Source: an uncultured Oscillospiraceae bacterium (GTDB taxonomy: Bacteria; Bacillota; Clostridia; Oscillospirales; Oscillospiraceae). From it: DNA of 47,875 bases. Both the position numbers and the translations under genes were made by a program. The stretch covers positions 1 through 47,875 of the forward strand of contig CAKTFW010000008.1 in NCBI GenBank assembly GCA_934561175.1. The letters are read 5' to 3'. This document shows, piece after piece, positions 1 through 7,099 of the stretch (position 1 is the first letter of the stretch; each line of letters opens with the position of its first letter). The notes under the pieces are model-generated. The model was given only the letters and a program-made list of their open reading frames with translations. It ran no database searches and was not told where the DNA came from.

Positions 1-2
1 CT

Positions 3-641
3 GCAGGGCTGCGGATCCGTGTGACAGGCGTCGGTGCGCACGCGGCTTCGCCAGAGCATGGCAACAACGCGCTCACCGCGCTGCTGACCCTGTTGGCTGC
101 GCTGCCGCTGGCGCCGTGCGGCAGTACGGATGCGGTGCGTGCGCTGCATCGGCTGTTTCCGCATGGCGATTGGGCAGGGCGCGGAACCGGCATAGCGCAA
201 GCGGACGAGATCTCTGGTGCATTGACGCTGTGCCTGAATATGCTGACACTGAATGAACAGCAGATGCTGGCGGTAACCGATGCCCGTCTGCCTGTTTGCG
301 CGACGGAGGAGAACTGCCATGCGGTGTTCCGGGCGAACTGTGAGGCGGTGGGATTCCAGGTGCTGGACCGCGACTTGGTGCCGGTGCACTATATCCCGGA
401 GACAGAGCCGTTTGTCCAAACGCTGCTGCAAACCTATACTGCATGGACTGGTCAGCCGGGGAAGTGTATTGCGATTGGCGGCGGCACCTATGTCCATGGG
501 CTGAAAAACGGCGTGGCCTTTGGCTGTGAGATGCCGGGAACAGATTATCACATTCATGATGCGGATGAATTCATGCCGGTGGACGAGCTGATTCTTGCTG
601 CCGAAATGATGGCACAGGCCATTCTGGAGCTGTGCCGATAA
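3..641 (+). CDS. M20 family dipeptidase (PepV/Sapep type), C-terminal part
   Basis: This is the last 213 codons of a zinc dipeptidase of the M20 family; the gene begins before the window and the frame is open from base 3. The start of the visible part (RIRVTGVGAHAASPEHGNNA) is the M20 lid/dimerisation domain, and the GGGTYVHGLKNGVAFGCEMPG segment followed by the DYHIHDADEFMPVDELI segment is the PepV-type C-terminal catalytic block with a metal or substrate histidine pair. Full PepV proteins are about 460-470 residues, so roughly the C-terminal half is seen. The family cleaves dipeptides in the cytoplasm for amino-acid nutrition. It ends directly on a bidirectional terminator shared with the convergent AEC transporter gene. 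Family assignment is firm; the exact dipeptide specificity is not known. Confidence 0.85.
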   Translation, partial: AGLRIRVTGVGAHAASPEHGNNALTALLTLLAALPLAPCGSTDAVRALHRLFPHGDWAGRGTGIAQADEISGALTLCLNMLTLNEQQMLAVTDARLPVCATEENCHAVFRANCEAVGFQVLDRDLVPVHYIPETEPFVQTLLQTYTAWTGQPGKCIAIGGGTYVHGLKNGVAFGCEMPGTDYHIHDADEFMPVDELILAAEMMAQAILELCR

Positions 642-678
642 AAACACCCTGGACAGATTATTCTGTCTAGGGTGTTTT
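641..678. terminator. Bidirectional Rho-independent terminator
   Basis: A 17-bp stem with one G-U type mismatch (641-657 against 662-678) and a 4-base loop, A-rich on the left flank and T-rich on the right. It lies between the convergent dipeptidase and AEC genes and can end transcription from both. Confidence 0.85.
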
Positions 679-682
679 GCAC

Positions 683-1591
683 TTAGACGAACAACAGTAC
701 CACGGGAACGGTTATCATAGATAGCAGCGTGGAGAAAAATACAATGGCGGAGGCAAATTTGGCGTCGCCGCCATATTTTTCTGCCAGAATGGCAGTAGTA
801 CTGGCGGCGGGCATGGCGGACAGTAATACGGCAACGCCGGTAATCAGCGAATCAATGCCGAGTAGAGAGAGGACGCCAAGCACTGCAAACGGAATCAGTA
901 GCAGGCGTACGAAACAATAAAAGCCGATCCGCTTCAGGTTGAGGTCGGCAAGCTGAATGTCCGCCAGAATGGAACCGATCACCAGCATGGAGATGAAAAT
1001 GGTGCAGTCACCGATATAATGGAGTGTTTTGCTGCAAAAAGTCGGAAGCGCCCAGGGCATCAGCATGACGGCGAATCCGACGAAAATTGCGATAATGCAG
1101 GGATGTGTCAATAGTTTTTTCACCACGGATTTGCCGGAAATATTCGTAAAGAGGCTCAGACCTGCGCTCCACATAATGACGCGGATGGGAAGCATGGCGA
1201 CGGCGGCATAGAGCAGACCCAGATCGCCGAAGACGCCGTAGGCCATCGGGTTGCCGAGGAAGCCGGAATTGGAGGTAATGGTACCATATTGCAGTACCTC
1301 CTTCGGCCCGTGGGGCGTTTTTCGGTAGAGAAGTTTGCTGAGAAAACACACAAAGACCTGAATGCCCAAAGAAATCAGAATGACTTCGCTGAGGGAAATC
1401 CAGAGCTCCGTGGTCATATCCGTGTCGAATGAGGCGACGATATTACAGGGCAGCACCACATCAATCAGCAGGCTGGAAAGACTGCTGCGCGATTCTGCGG
1501 TGATAATGTTGCATTTTCGGAACAGCACACCGACCATCAAGATGATAAAAACACTGATTTGAAGATTCAGCATGGTGGAAAAAGAATGCAC
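683..1591 (-). CDS. AEC family (auxin efflux carrier-like) transporter
   Basis: A 302-residue polytopic membrane protein with about ten hydrophobic segments, usual length for AEC/malonate-type carriers. The N-terminal NLQISVFIILMVGVLFRKCNII segment and the later GNPMAYGVFGDLG and LSAMPAASTTAILAEKYGGDA segments are typical of the two homologous halves of the family, the last carrying the conserved P-A/S helix break. The start is GTG at 1591, with a GAGG ribosome site nine bases upstream; an ATG at 1573 is less well placed. Its promoter is inside the end of the neighbouring flippase gene. AEC proteins export or import small organic acids, but the substrate cannot be read from sequence. Confidence 0.85.
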   Translation of the reverse strand: MHSFSTMLNLQISVFIILMVGVLFRKCNIITAESRSSLSSLLIDVVLPCNIVASFDTDMTTELWISLSEVILISLGIQVFVCFLSKLLYRKTPHGPKEVLQYGTITSNSGFLGNPMAYGVFGDLGLLYAAVAMLPIRVIMWSAGLSLFTNISGKSVVKKLLTHPCIIAIFVGFAVMLMPWALPTFCSKTLHYIGDCTIFISMLVIGSILADIQLADLNLKRIGFYCFVRLLLIPFAVLGVLSLLGIDSLITGVAVLLSAMPAASTTAILAEKYGGDAKFASAIVFFSTLLSMITVPVVLLFV

Positions 1592-1627
1592 AGATGGTCG
1601 CCTCTTTTGTAAGATCGTAATACTGTT

Positions 1628-1656
1628 AGTATACTGCGGCGGTTATCGGGTTTCAA
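1628..1656 (-). promoter_or_regulatory. Sigma-A promoter of the AEC transporter gene
   Basis: On the minus strand, TTGAAA (1651-1656) and TATACT (1628-1633) are separated by 17 bases. The -35 box lies inside the last codons of the SpoVB-like gene, so the transporter can be expressed independently of it. Confidence 0.7.
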
Positions 1657-3160
1657 CCTTTGTTTTCTTTCCCTGGATGGTGGCAAAGAGCCAGCGCCAG
1701 TCCTCCCGGCTGCAGACACGCAGCAGTGCGATCAGAAATGTGAAGGACATTATATATAGCAGGGCGCATACCAGCGTTTCCGGCACAAGCCACTGTGCAA
1801 GCCAGGCAGCTGCAAGCGCACAGAAGAGCACTTTACAAACATATTGCAGGGAGGGAATATAGCCGGTGACCTTGAGAAGCCGATTGAGCGAAAGATAAAA
1901 ATTGACGGCGTGGGTGGCGGTAAAAGCGAAGAAATAGCCGTCAATCCCAAAGCGCGGCAATAAGAAGAAAAGCAGCAGTACATCCAATAGACTGGTGAAG
2001 GTATTGTAGCGGACACAGTAGATCTGCTGTCCCAATCCCTTGTGCATTCCATCCACAATCGTGTCCAGGTAGAGAATCAGGATCAGCGGAGCGAAAATCC
2101 GCAGGTAAAACCCGGCATCTTCGCTGTGATATAGAAGTTGTGCCAGCGGCCGTGCGGAGACGAACAGGCTTCCGGCGATTGCCACTGCAAAAAGAAGACC
2201 AATGCGCAGACACTTATCTGTCATATGATGAATCCGCCGCCGGTGGTTTTGGGCGATGCTCCCGGCAAGTTCCGGCACCAAAAGATCGGAGAGCGCATAG
2301 AGCACAGCAGCCGGGAACAGGATGACCGGAAATACCATTCCATGAATCGTGCCGTAAGCAGCCATTGCCTGCTCCGGATCGCTGCCGGATTGTGCCAGCC
2401 CGCGGGGGATCATCAAGTGCTCCATGGTGGAGAGGCCGCTGCGCAGAATATCATTGAGCCCCACCGGAACCGCCAGGCGTAAGAGCCGCCAGGTCATGCT
2501 TCCAGCGCCAGAAGCACAGGGCTGGTGCTGTTCGCGCAGGTAGAGCGTTCCAAGGAACAGAAGACTGAGAAGAGAAGCGGCACCGCTTCCAGACAAAATC
2601 GCGCAGCAGGCGCGGGCGGTGTCGCTGCGGGCCCAGTAGCGCAGCATCAGGATGGTCAGCGCCATGGAGAGCAACCGCTCAAGTACCTCCACGGCGACAA
2701 GCCGGCCGATGCGGCCGGTCGCAGTAAAATAGCCATCCAGAATGGTCCAACAGACGGAGACAGGTAAAAACAGACCAAACAGCTGCAATGCACCGGCGGC
2801 ACGCCCATCCTGAATCCAGTGAACAGCCAGCAGCGGGGCAAAGTGGAAAAGTGCCGCACCGACTGTAACAGACAGAATCAGCGCATAGCCGATGCAGCAC
2901 CGGATGGCAAGACGCCCACTGCCGGGACGGCGGTGGGCGTACTCTTCGGCGCTCAGGTACATGGCAGCCACGCGGACACCAAGGGTGGCGGCGGTCATTG
3001 CCAGCATCCCGACGCTCATGGTTAATTGCAGCAGGCCGATACCCGCTGCGCCAACCACATTGGAGAGATAGATTTGAAAAACCATGGAGACAGCCCGCAG
3101 GGCAAGGCTTGCCGCGGTCAGCAGCATGGCGGATTGAAAAACGGTCTTTTTCCCGGACAA
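1643..3160 (-). CDS. SpoVB-like polysaccharide flippase (MOP superfamily)
   Basis: A 505-residue protein with about 14 hydrophobic segments, matching the stage V sporulation protein B/MurJ-like lipid flippase family. The opening KKTVFQSAMLLTAASLALRA followed by a VFQIYLSNVVGAAGIGLLQL motif is the family signature. I place the start at TTG 3160, preceded by GGGGGTGA at 6-7 bases; an ATG at 3211 would add 17 non-conserved residues without a ribosome site. In spore formers the family moves lipid-linked wall precursors across the membrane, SpoVB being needed for spore cortex. Several paralogues often exist, so this need not be the sporulation copy. It lies downstream of the damaged GNAT genes on the same strand. 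Confidence 0.8.
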   Translation of the reverse strand: MSGKKTVFQSAMLLTAASLALRAVSMVFQIYLSNVVGAAGIGLLQLTMSVGMLAMTAATLGVRVAAMYLSAEEYAHRRPGSGRLAIRCCIGYALILSVTVGAALFHFAPLLAVHWIQDGRAAGALQLFGLFLPVSVCWTILDGYFTATGRIGRLVAVEVLERLLSMALTILMLRYWARSDTARACCAILSGSGAASLLSLLFLGTLYLREQHQPCASGAGSMTWRLLRLAVPVGLNDILRSGLSTMEHLMIPRGLAQSGSDPEQAMAAYGTIHGMVFPVILFPAAVLYALSDLLVPELAGSIAQNHRRRIHHMTDKCLRIGLLFAVAIAGSLFVSARPLAQLLYHSEDAGFYLRIFAPLILILYLDTIVDGMHKGLGQQIYCVRYNTFTSLLDVLLLFFLLPRFGIDGYFFAFTATHAVNFYLSLNRLLKVTGYIPSLQYVCKVLFCALAAAWLAQWLVPETLVCALLYIMSFTFLIALLRVCSREDWRWLFATIQGKKTKVETR

Positions 3161-3217
3161 GGAATCACCCCCGTTTTTCAATCTATGGGAGTCAGGCGCA
3201 AAATAGGACAACCCAAT

Positions 3218-3692
3218 TTATAAATTCAACAGATACAAAATGCTGTCTCGATCCGGATAAGTATATGGAACCGGCAGTTCCTGGGGAGTGATTTTACAAA
3301 ATCCGGCCGTTTCATAAAACCGGTGGGAGGCGTGGGCGACGGAGGGCGTATCCAACAGAATTTGCCGGACACCGGCGGCTTTGGCAAAGTGCAAGAGCTG
3401 CTGATAAAGTGCAAGACCAATTCTGCGGAAACGGTATTCCCGCTGGACAAAGAACTTTTTCAGTATGGCACAGTGCTTTGGTTTCATCATCAATCCGATT
3501 GTCCCGATGACATGGTTGTCTGACAATGCTACCCAAAATTCACCGCCGGATGCCTGATAGCAGCCGGAAATGTCGAGCAAATCCGGCTGCTCCGGAAGCG
3601 ACAAGCCGATTTTTTGCCTCATTGTTTTGAATATCAAGAATCAACGCAATGATCGCGTCCCTGTATTGCGCGTGATATGGCACGATTTGCAA
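3218..3692 (-). pseudogene. GNAT acetyltransferase interrupted by a +1 frameshift
   Basis: Two frames together make one ordinary GNAT protein of about 158 residues. The first frame starts at TTG 3692 behind AAGGGG and reads LQIVPYHAQYRDAIIALI then LDIQNNEAK, the normal first strand and helix of this GNAT family. The rest, from KIGLSLPEQPDLLDI through the acetyl-CoA loop (FRRIGLALYQQ) to the end at 3218, is in the +1 frame. The join is a run of six T on the plus strand (3610-3615, A6 in the gene); five would restore the frame. The downstream frame also has an ATG at 3637, but that product would lack the first strand. Either a real lesion, a sequencing indel or slippage; see findings. Confidence 0.75.
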
Positions 3693-3712
3693 AAGAATTC
3701 CCCTTTCAGGCA

Positions 3713-4156
3713 TCAGTGCCTTCTCAGATATAGAAGCGGGTAGGGATTTCCTTCTTCATCGTGGGAGGTCCGCTTGTAGGGTTCAAATCCCATATGCCGA
3801 TAGAAGCCGACAGCCTGCGGATTCTGCTCGTTCACTGTGAGCGTTTGAAGCGCATAGTGTGCAATGCCATATTCGAGAAGCTGCCGGCCAAGACCCGCAC
3901 CGCGCGCAGCGGAGGTGAGAAAGAGCATTTCCAGACGCGTTCCGTCGATTCCCATGAAGGCGACTGGACGCTCCGGGATTTGCGCAGCGACAATCAGATG
4001 AGGCACATTGCGCAGCGCTTGCGGAACATAGGCTTTGATGGTCTGAATTTCTGGATCGGACAGGAACAGATGCGTTGCCCGAACCGAGTCCTCCCAAACA
4101 TTCAGCAGCGCTGCGATCAGCGTCGGAGTCCGATTTGTAACCTCTTGCAGTTTCAT
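3713..4156 (-). CDS. GNAT family N-acetyltransferase (YjaB-like)
   Basis: A 147-residue single-domain GNAT enzyme. The acetyl-CoA pyrophosphate loop is RGAGLGRQLLEYGI (about residues 84-97), and LTVNEQNPQAVGFYRHMGF with a C-terminal GNPYPLLYL is the pattern of the YjaB subgroup. The frame is intact and of usual length, in contrast to the broken GNAT gene 20 bases downstream and the broken B3/B4 gene 20 bases upstream, with which it forms one leftward transcription unit. The acetyl acceptor is unknown. Confidence 0.85.
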   Translation of the reverse strand: MKLQEVTNRTPTLIAALLNVWEDSVRATHLFLSDPEIQTIKAYVPQALRNVPHLIVAAQIPERPVAFMGIDGTRLEMLFLTSAARGAGLGRQLLEYGIAHYALQTLTVNEQNPQAVGFYRHMGFEPYKRTSHDEEGNPYPLLYLRRH

Positions 4157-4176
4157 ACCGCTGCCCCTTTGAAGAT

Positions 4177-4843
4177 TTAGAGAATCCGGGTTTTTATGTT
4201 TGCGGCAGCAGCATACTGCGCGAAGGCCTGCTGGCCTGCATCCAGCAGCGCCGCAAGATTGAGGTCAGATTCAAAGCAATAAATCACGACCAAAACCCGC
4301 CTGGTGGTCTCTGTGACCATGGCCCGTGTTGAATCCAACATGGAGGAACCGAAAATGCCAGCATCATCTGCGAGAACCAGCATGTTTTCCAGATCCAGAA
4401 AATCCTTGCCGATTCCGATATAGCCTTCCCCCCTGTATCGCTTTTCGGAAGGTAATGGGAATGTGAAGTTTTTCCAGGTCATAGGAACCAACAGGCAGCC
4501 CGCTTTGTACAGACAGTAGGTTGTTCACATCCACCACGGAATTGATGTGATAGAGTGCGTCCCCACGGCGAACGCGGCGCAGCAGCGCTTCTGAGGAGAC
4601 CCGATACCGTCCGGGATTCCTGCCGAACGCCTTATATGCGGCGCGGCTGCCCCGCACGCCGGGAATTTCACTCCATTCCTTGCCCGCGATGGCGGCGGTC
4701 ACCTGCGGCAGAATTTTGGTATCCATATCATGTCAGAACTTCTCGCTGGATGCCTTGACCTCCGCATCAAATTGCATAAGTCCCAACCGAATTGCGGGAT
4801 AGGTTTCCAGCAGCTGCCGATCAAGGATGATTTCAAGTGCCAT
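4177..4843 (-). pseudogene. B3/B4 (tRNA-binding/PheT-like) domain protein, inactivated
   Basis: The gene can be followed from ATG 4843 (GGAGGC seven bases upstream) to 4177 and would encode about 221 residues of the B3/B4 domain found in the phenylalanyl-tRNA synthetase beta chain and in stand-alone COG3382 proteins, probable editing or tRNA-linked factors. It carries two lesions: an in-frame TGA at 4733-4735 (KASSEKF-stop-HDMDTKIL, where a tryptophan codon would keep the frame) and a +1 shift in a run of six C on the plus strand (4428-4433), after which the conserved GEGYIGIGK, LADDAGIFGSSMLDSTRA and C-terminal parts continue in another frame. The family identification rests on the combined reading of both frames. 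Confidence 0.75.
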
Positions 4844-4875
4844 ACTGCGTGCCTCCAATGCTCAATGTGCTTTCT

Positions 4876-4904
4876 ACCTTACCATATTGTCGCAGTTGTT
4901 ACAA
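4876..4904 (-). promoter_or_regulatory. Probable promoter of the B3/B4-GNAT-GNAT unit
   Basis: Minus-strand TTGTAA (4899-4904), a 17-base spacer and TAAGGT (4876-4881), ending about 30 bases before ATG 4843. The boxes are imperfect, so this is moderate evidence. Confidence 0.45.
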
Positions 4905-5015
4905 GCGGCGAACACAGGCGCTGTCAAATCCCTGCCATGTGATAATATGTGCTTCCCTCGTTGAAGGATTGATAGTGGATTATTTCCTGATGAAAAACAG
5001 AACGGAAAGGCTCCG

Positions 5016-5044
5016 TTGTCAATTGCCGGAAAGCTTGCTATAAT
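5016..5044 (+). promoter_or_regulatory. Strong sigma-A promoter of the YczE-family gene
   Basis: TTGTCA (5016-5021), exactly 17 bases, TATAAT (5039-5044). The expected start of transcription near 5051 rules out the TTG at 5053 as a start codon and supports ATG 5074. Confidence 0.85.
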
Positions 5045-5073
5045 AAAGAAAATTGTCAGACGGTGGGGAGAAT

Positions 5074-5721
5074 ATGAAGGGAAAGAAAATGGTGTTTCGG
5101 ATTGCAGCCTATCTGATTGGAATTGCAACACTGGCTGCCGGTATTACACTGAACACGAAAACAGGGCTGGGCGTTTCACCGCTGGTGTCCATTTCATTTG
5201 GCATTTCAGAGCTTTGGAATCTCAATTTTGCGGCGATGACCTTTCTCGTTTACAGTGCATTTGTAGGAATTCAGGCGTTGCTGCTGCGCCGCCGCTTTCA
5301 ACTGCGGACGCTGCTGCAGATTCCGTTCAGCTTTGTATTCAGTTTGCTGCTCGATTTGTTTAGCGCGCTACTGGATTACCATTTTACCCTGCTTTGGCAA
5401 AATCTTTTGCTGCTCGCGGTTGGAATTGTGTTGACGGGAATCGGCGCATGTCTGACTGTAAACATGAAGTTCATTGCCAATCCGGCCGACGGTCTGGCGG
5501 GAACGGTTGGGGAAGTGACCAGACGCGGTATGGGCTTTGGCAAGAATGTCATTGATATTTCAGCGGTTGTTATTACGCTGCTCATCGGCCTGATTTTTGG
5601 CCATCGCGTTGTGGGAATCGGAATCGGCACGGTTCTCTCCATGATTTTAACTGGCCGCATAATTGCACTGGTCAACTACCTGTTCAAAGAGAAGATGACA
5701 CAGGCGGCCGGTCTGTGCTGA
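5074..5721 (+). CDS. YczE/YyaS/YitT-type integral membrane protein
   Basis: A 215-residue membrane protein with five to six hydrophobic helices. KTGLGVSPLVSISFGISELW early and NMKFIANPADGLAGTVGEV in the middle are the glycine/proline-rich segments typical of the YczE/YitT family. The start is ATG 5074 after GGTGGGGAG; an upstream in-frame TTG at 5053 is too close to the transcription start. The gene stands alone between its own promoter and a strong terminator. The family is widespread in Firmicutes but its transported molecule or role has not been established. Confidence 0.8.
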   Translation: MKGKKMVFRIAAYLIGIATLAAGITLNTKTGLGVSPLVSISFGISELWNLNFAAMTFLVYSAFVGIQALLLRRRFQLRTLLQIPFSFVFSLLLDLFSALLDYHFTLLWQNLLLLAVGIVLTGIGACLTVNMKFIANPADGLAGTVGEVTRRGMGFGKNVIDISAVVITLLIGLIFGHRVVGIGIGTVLSMILTGRIIALVNYLFKEKMTQAAGLC

Positions 5722-5751
5722 AACAGTGCAGCGTCAATACTGAAAAGAATG

Positions 5752-5790
5752 AAAACACGGCACGAAACAAGCTGTTTCGTGCCGTGTTTT
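5752..5790 (+). terminator. Rho-independent terminator after the YczE-family gene
   Basis: A perfect 18-bp stem (5752-5769 with 5773-5790) with a three-base loop, ending in TTTT. Confidence 0.85.
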
Positions 5791-5821
5791 GCTGCCGGAA
5801 GATTGCAGACGCGAAACCGGA

Positions 5822-5849
5822 TTGATTTTCCAGCCGCATGGATTATACT
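5822..5849 (+). promoter_or_regulatory. Promoter of the structured leader RNA
   Basis: TTGATT (5822-5827), 16 bases, TATACT (5844-5849). The predicted transcript begins within a few bases of 5856, exactly where the long stem of the leader starts. Confidence 0.6.
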
Positions 5850-5855
5850 ATGCTT

Positions 5856-6020
5856 GCGACACAAACTGCATATGAAGCACCTCAAAGACAGAGTATGTGT
5901 TTTTCCTTTCGGTAAAAACGCACGCTCCCTTTTGTCATTCTCTGTGAGGTGCAAAAGTTTGTGTCGCAGCAAGTGGAGTTATGTGTTTTTCGGTGGGTAG
6001 CTTCGGCTGCGCACTTTTTT
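5856..6020 (+). promoter_or_regulatory. Structured leader RNA or small RNA ending in a terminator
   Basis: A roughly 165-nt RNA is implied by the promoter just upstream and the terminator at its end. Its main arm pairs 5856-5867 with 5956-5967 (12 perfect bp), then 5877-5884 with 5945-5952 (8 bp), then 5889-5893 with 5940-5944 (5 bp), closing over an inner hairpin 5897-5906/5911-5923. A second hairpin (5993-6001 with 6006-6014, UUCG loop) is followed by six T. The 12-mer TATGTGTTTTTC occurs both in the inner hairpin (5894-5905) and just before the terminator hairpin, so alternative pairing is possible. The ribosome site of the next gene follows seven bases after the T run. I do not recognise a known riboswitch class; 6S RNA was considered and not supported. 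Confidence 0.55.
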
Positions 6021-6040
6021 ATTTCTGGAGGGGAGAAACG

Positions 6041-6274
6041 GTGGGAATCTTTGGAATTGCCGTTGGCGTTTTGCTGGCATTGGCGGTCAACTTTTCCTTT
6101 GCGATACAGATGAATAACATTGCGATCAGTAAAGGGTATGAGAATTCGCACGCATTGGCACTGGTGTTCTTCTTTGGCGTACTTGGAATGCTGTATGTAG
6201 CAGCACTCCCGGATTTGAAAGCGCGGGCGCAGCGAGAGGATATCTTAACCGTGCTGCTGGGAAAGTGCGGGTGA
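6041..6274 (+). CDS. Small two-helix membrane protein, unknown
   Basis: A 77-residue protein with two hydrophobic stretches (about residues 3-22 and 41-57) joined by a short polar loop, and a charged C-terminus. The start is GTG 6041 behind GGAGGGGAG at five bases; the frame is also open upstream through the terminator hairpin from an ATG at 5981, but that reading would translate the leader RNA and is rejected. It ends seven bases before the zinc-ribbon membrane protein and is probably cotranscribed with it. No family recognised. Confidence 0.6.
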   Translation: MGIFGIAVGVLLALAVNFSFAIQMNNIAISKGYENSHALALVFFFGVLGMLYVAALPDLKARAQREDILTVLLGKCG

Positions 6275-6280
6275 GCGCAT

Positions 6281-7048
6281 ATGGCACTGATTTTTTGCCC
6301 GCACTGCGGGAAACGGATCTCGGACCGCGTCGAGACTTGCCCGCACTGTAATACGGCGCTGGAACAAACATCGGGAAAACCTGTTGGAGTAAAGGAATGC
6401 TGCCCACTCAATGTCAAAAAACATCTGCTTGCAGTTGCGGCTGCAACGGTAGAAGCCTTTGTACTGACAAATGTGCTTTCCATAGTTTTGGGACTTTGCA
6501 GCAGCCCGCTTGGCGCATATGCAACGCGCGCATTTCGCGTGGGCAGCAGCGCATTTCGGCCGCAGATGGTTCTCATCTCGGTGGGCGGTTTGGCAGTGCT
6601 TTGCGGGCTGCCTCTGATTCTGCAGCGCATCATCCCTGTAAAAGCGCAGGTTGTGGTTGCTGTACTTTCCGCTGCTCTGGCGGCCCTGTGGGGAAACGCC
6701 TATTTTTCCTACGACGCGGCGCAGCGAATACTTGCCGCGGCGGCGGACACGCAAGGTGTTCCACTTGTTGGGGCAGAAGTGATTGGACTGGCCAGGTTTG
6801 TCCCGTTTTTCAATGCAGTGGTGTTACCATTGTATCAAGGCGGATTTTATTTCCTGTATCGGCCGGAAAATAGAAAAAAGACTTATAGAATGCAGTTGAT
6901 TTTTGCAGGCCTTGCGCTTGTGCTGACGGCGGTGTTTGGATTTGTCAGCATTGTGGTTTTGCATTTAGGCACACAGGGCGCCGCATTTGCGGGAGCACTG
7001 GCAGCAATTTTGCTGTTTCTTTCTGCGGCGATTGCAGTGAACAGATAA
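6281..7048 (+). CDS. Zinc-ribbon plus polytopic membrane protein, unknown
   Basis: A 255-residue protein. The N-terminus carries two CPHC knuckles (CPHCGKRISDRVETCPHC, residues 6-23) forming a classic zinc ribbon; about six hydrophobic segments follow from residue 47 to the end. Zinc-ribbon/membrane fusions are common in clostridia and mostly uncharacterised; they are often guessed to sense or scaffold in the membrane. ATG 6281 overlaps the RBS-like end of the preceding 77-residue gene by a short spacer, so the two likely form an operon under the structured leader. Function unknown. Confidence 0.75.
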   Translation: MALIFCPHCGKRISDRVETCPHCNTALEQTSGKPVGVKECCPLNVKKHLLAVAAATVEAFVLTNVLSIVLGLCSSPLGAYATRAFRVGSSAFRPQMVLISVGGLAVLCGLPLILQRIIPVKAQVVVAVLSAALAALWGNAYFSYDAAQRILAAAADTQGVPLVGAEVIGLARFVPFFNAVVLPLYQGGFYFLYRPENRKKTYRMQLIFAGLALVLTAVFGFVSIVVLHLGTQGAAFAGALAAILLFLSAAIAVNR

Positions 7049-7052
7049 GATT

Positions 7053-7096
7053 AAAAGAAGCGCCGCCCCATTTTGAATGGGGCGGCGCTTCTTTTT
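7053..7096. terminator. Bidirectional terminator
   Basis: A 20-bp GC-rich stem (7053-7072 with 7076-7095) with a three-base loop, A-rich left and T-rich right, between the convergent zinc-ribbon gene and the dehydratase-like gene. Confidence 0.9.
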
Positions 7097-7099
7097 GCT

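Noticed and set aside
4733..4735. TGA as selenocysteine or recoded tryptophan
   Set aside because: No SECIS-like hairpin was evident, and the same gene has a second lesion, so decay is simpler.
5856..6020. 6S RNA
   Set aside because: The length and promoter fit, but the large central bubble with conserved flanks is not seen and a separate terminator hairpin is present.
5981..6040. Translation of the small membrane protein from ATG 5981
   Set aside because: It would read through the terminator stem; GTG 6041 has a strong ribosome site.
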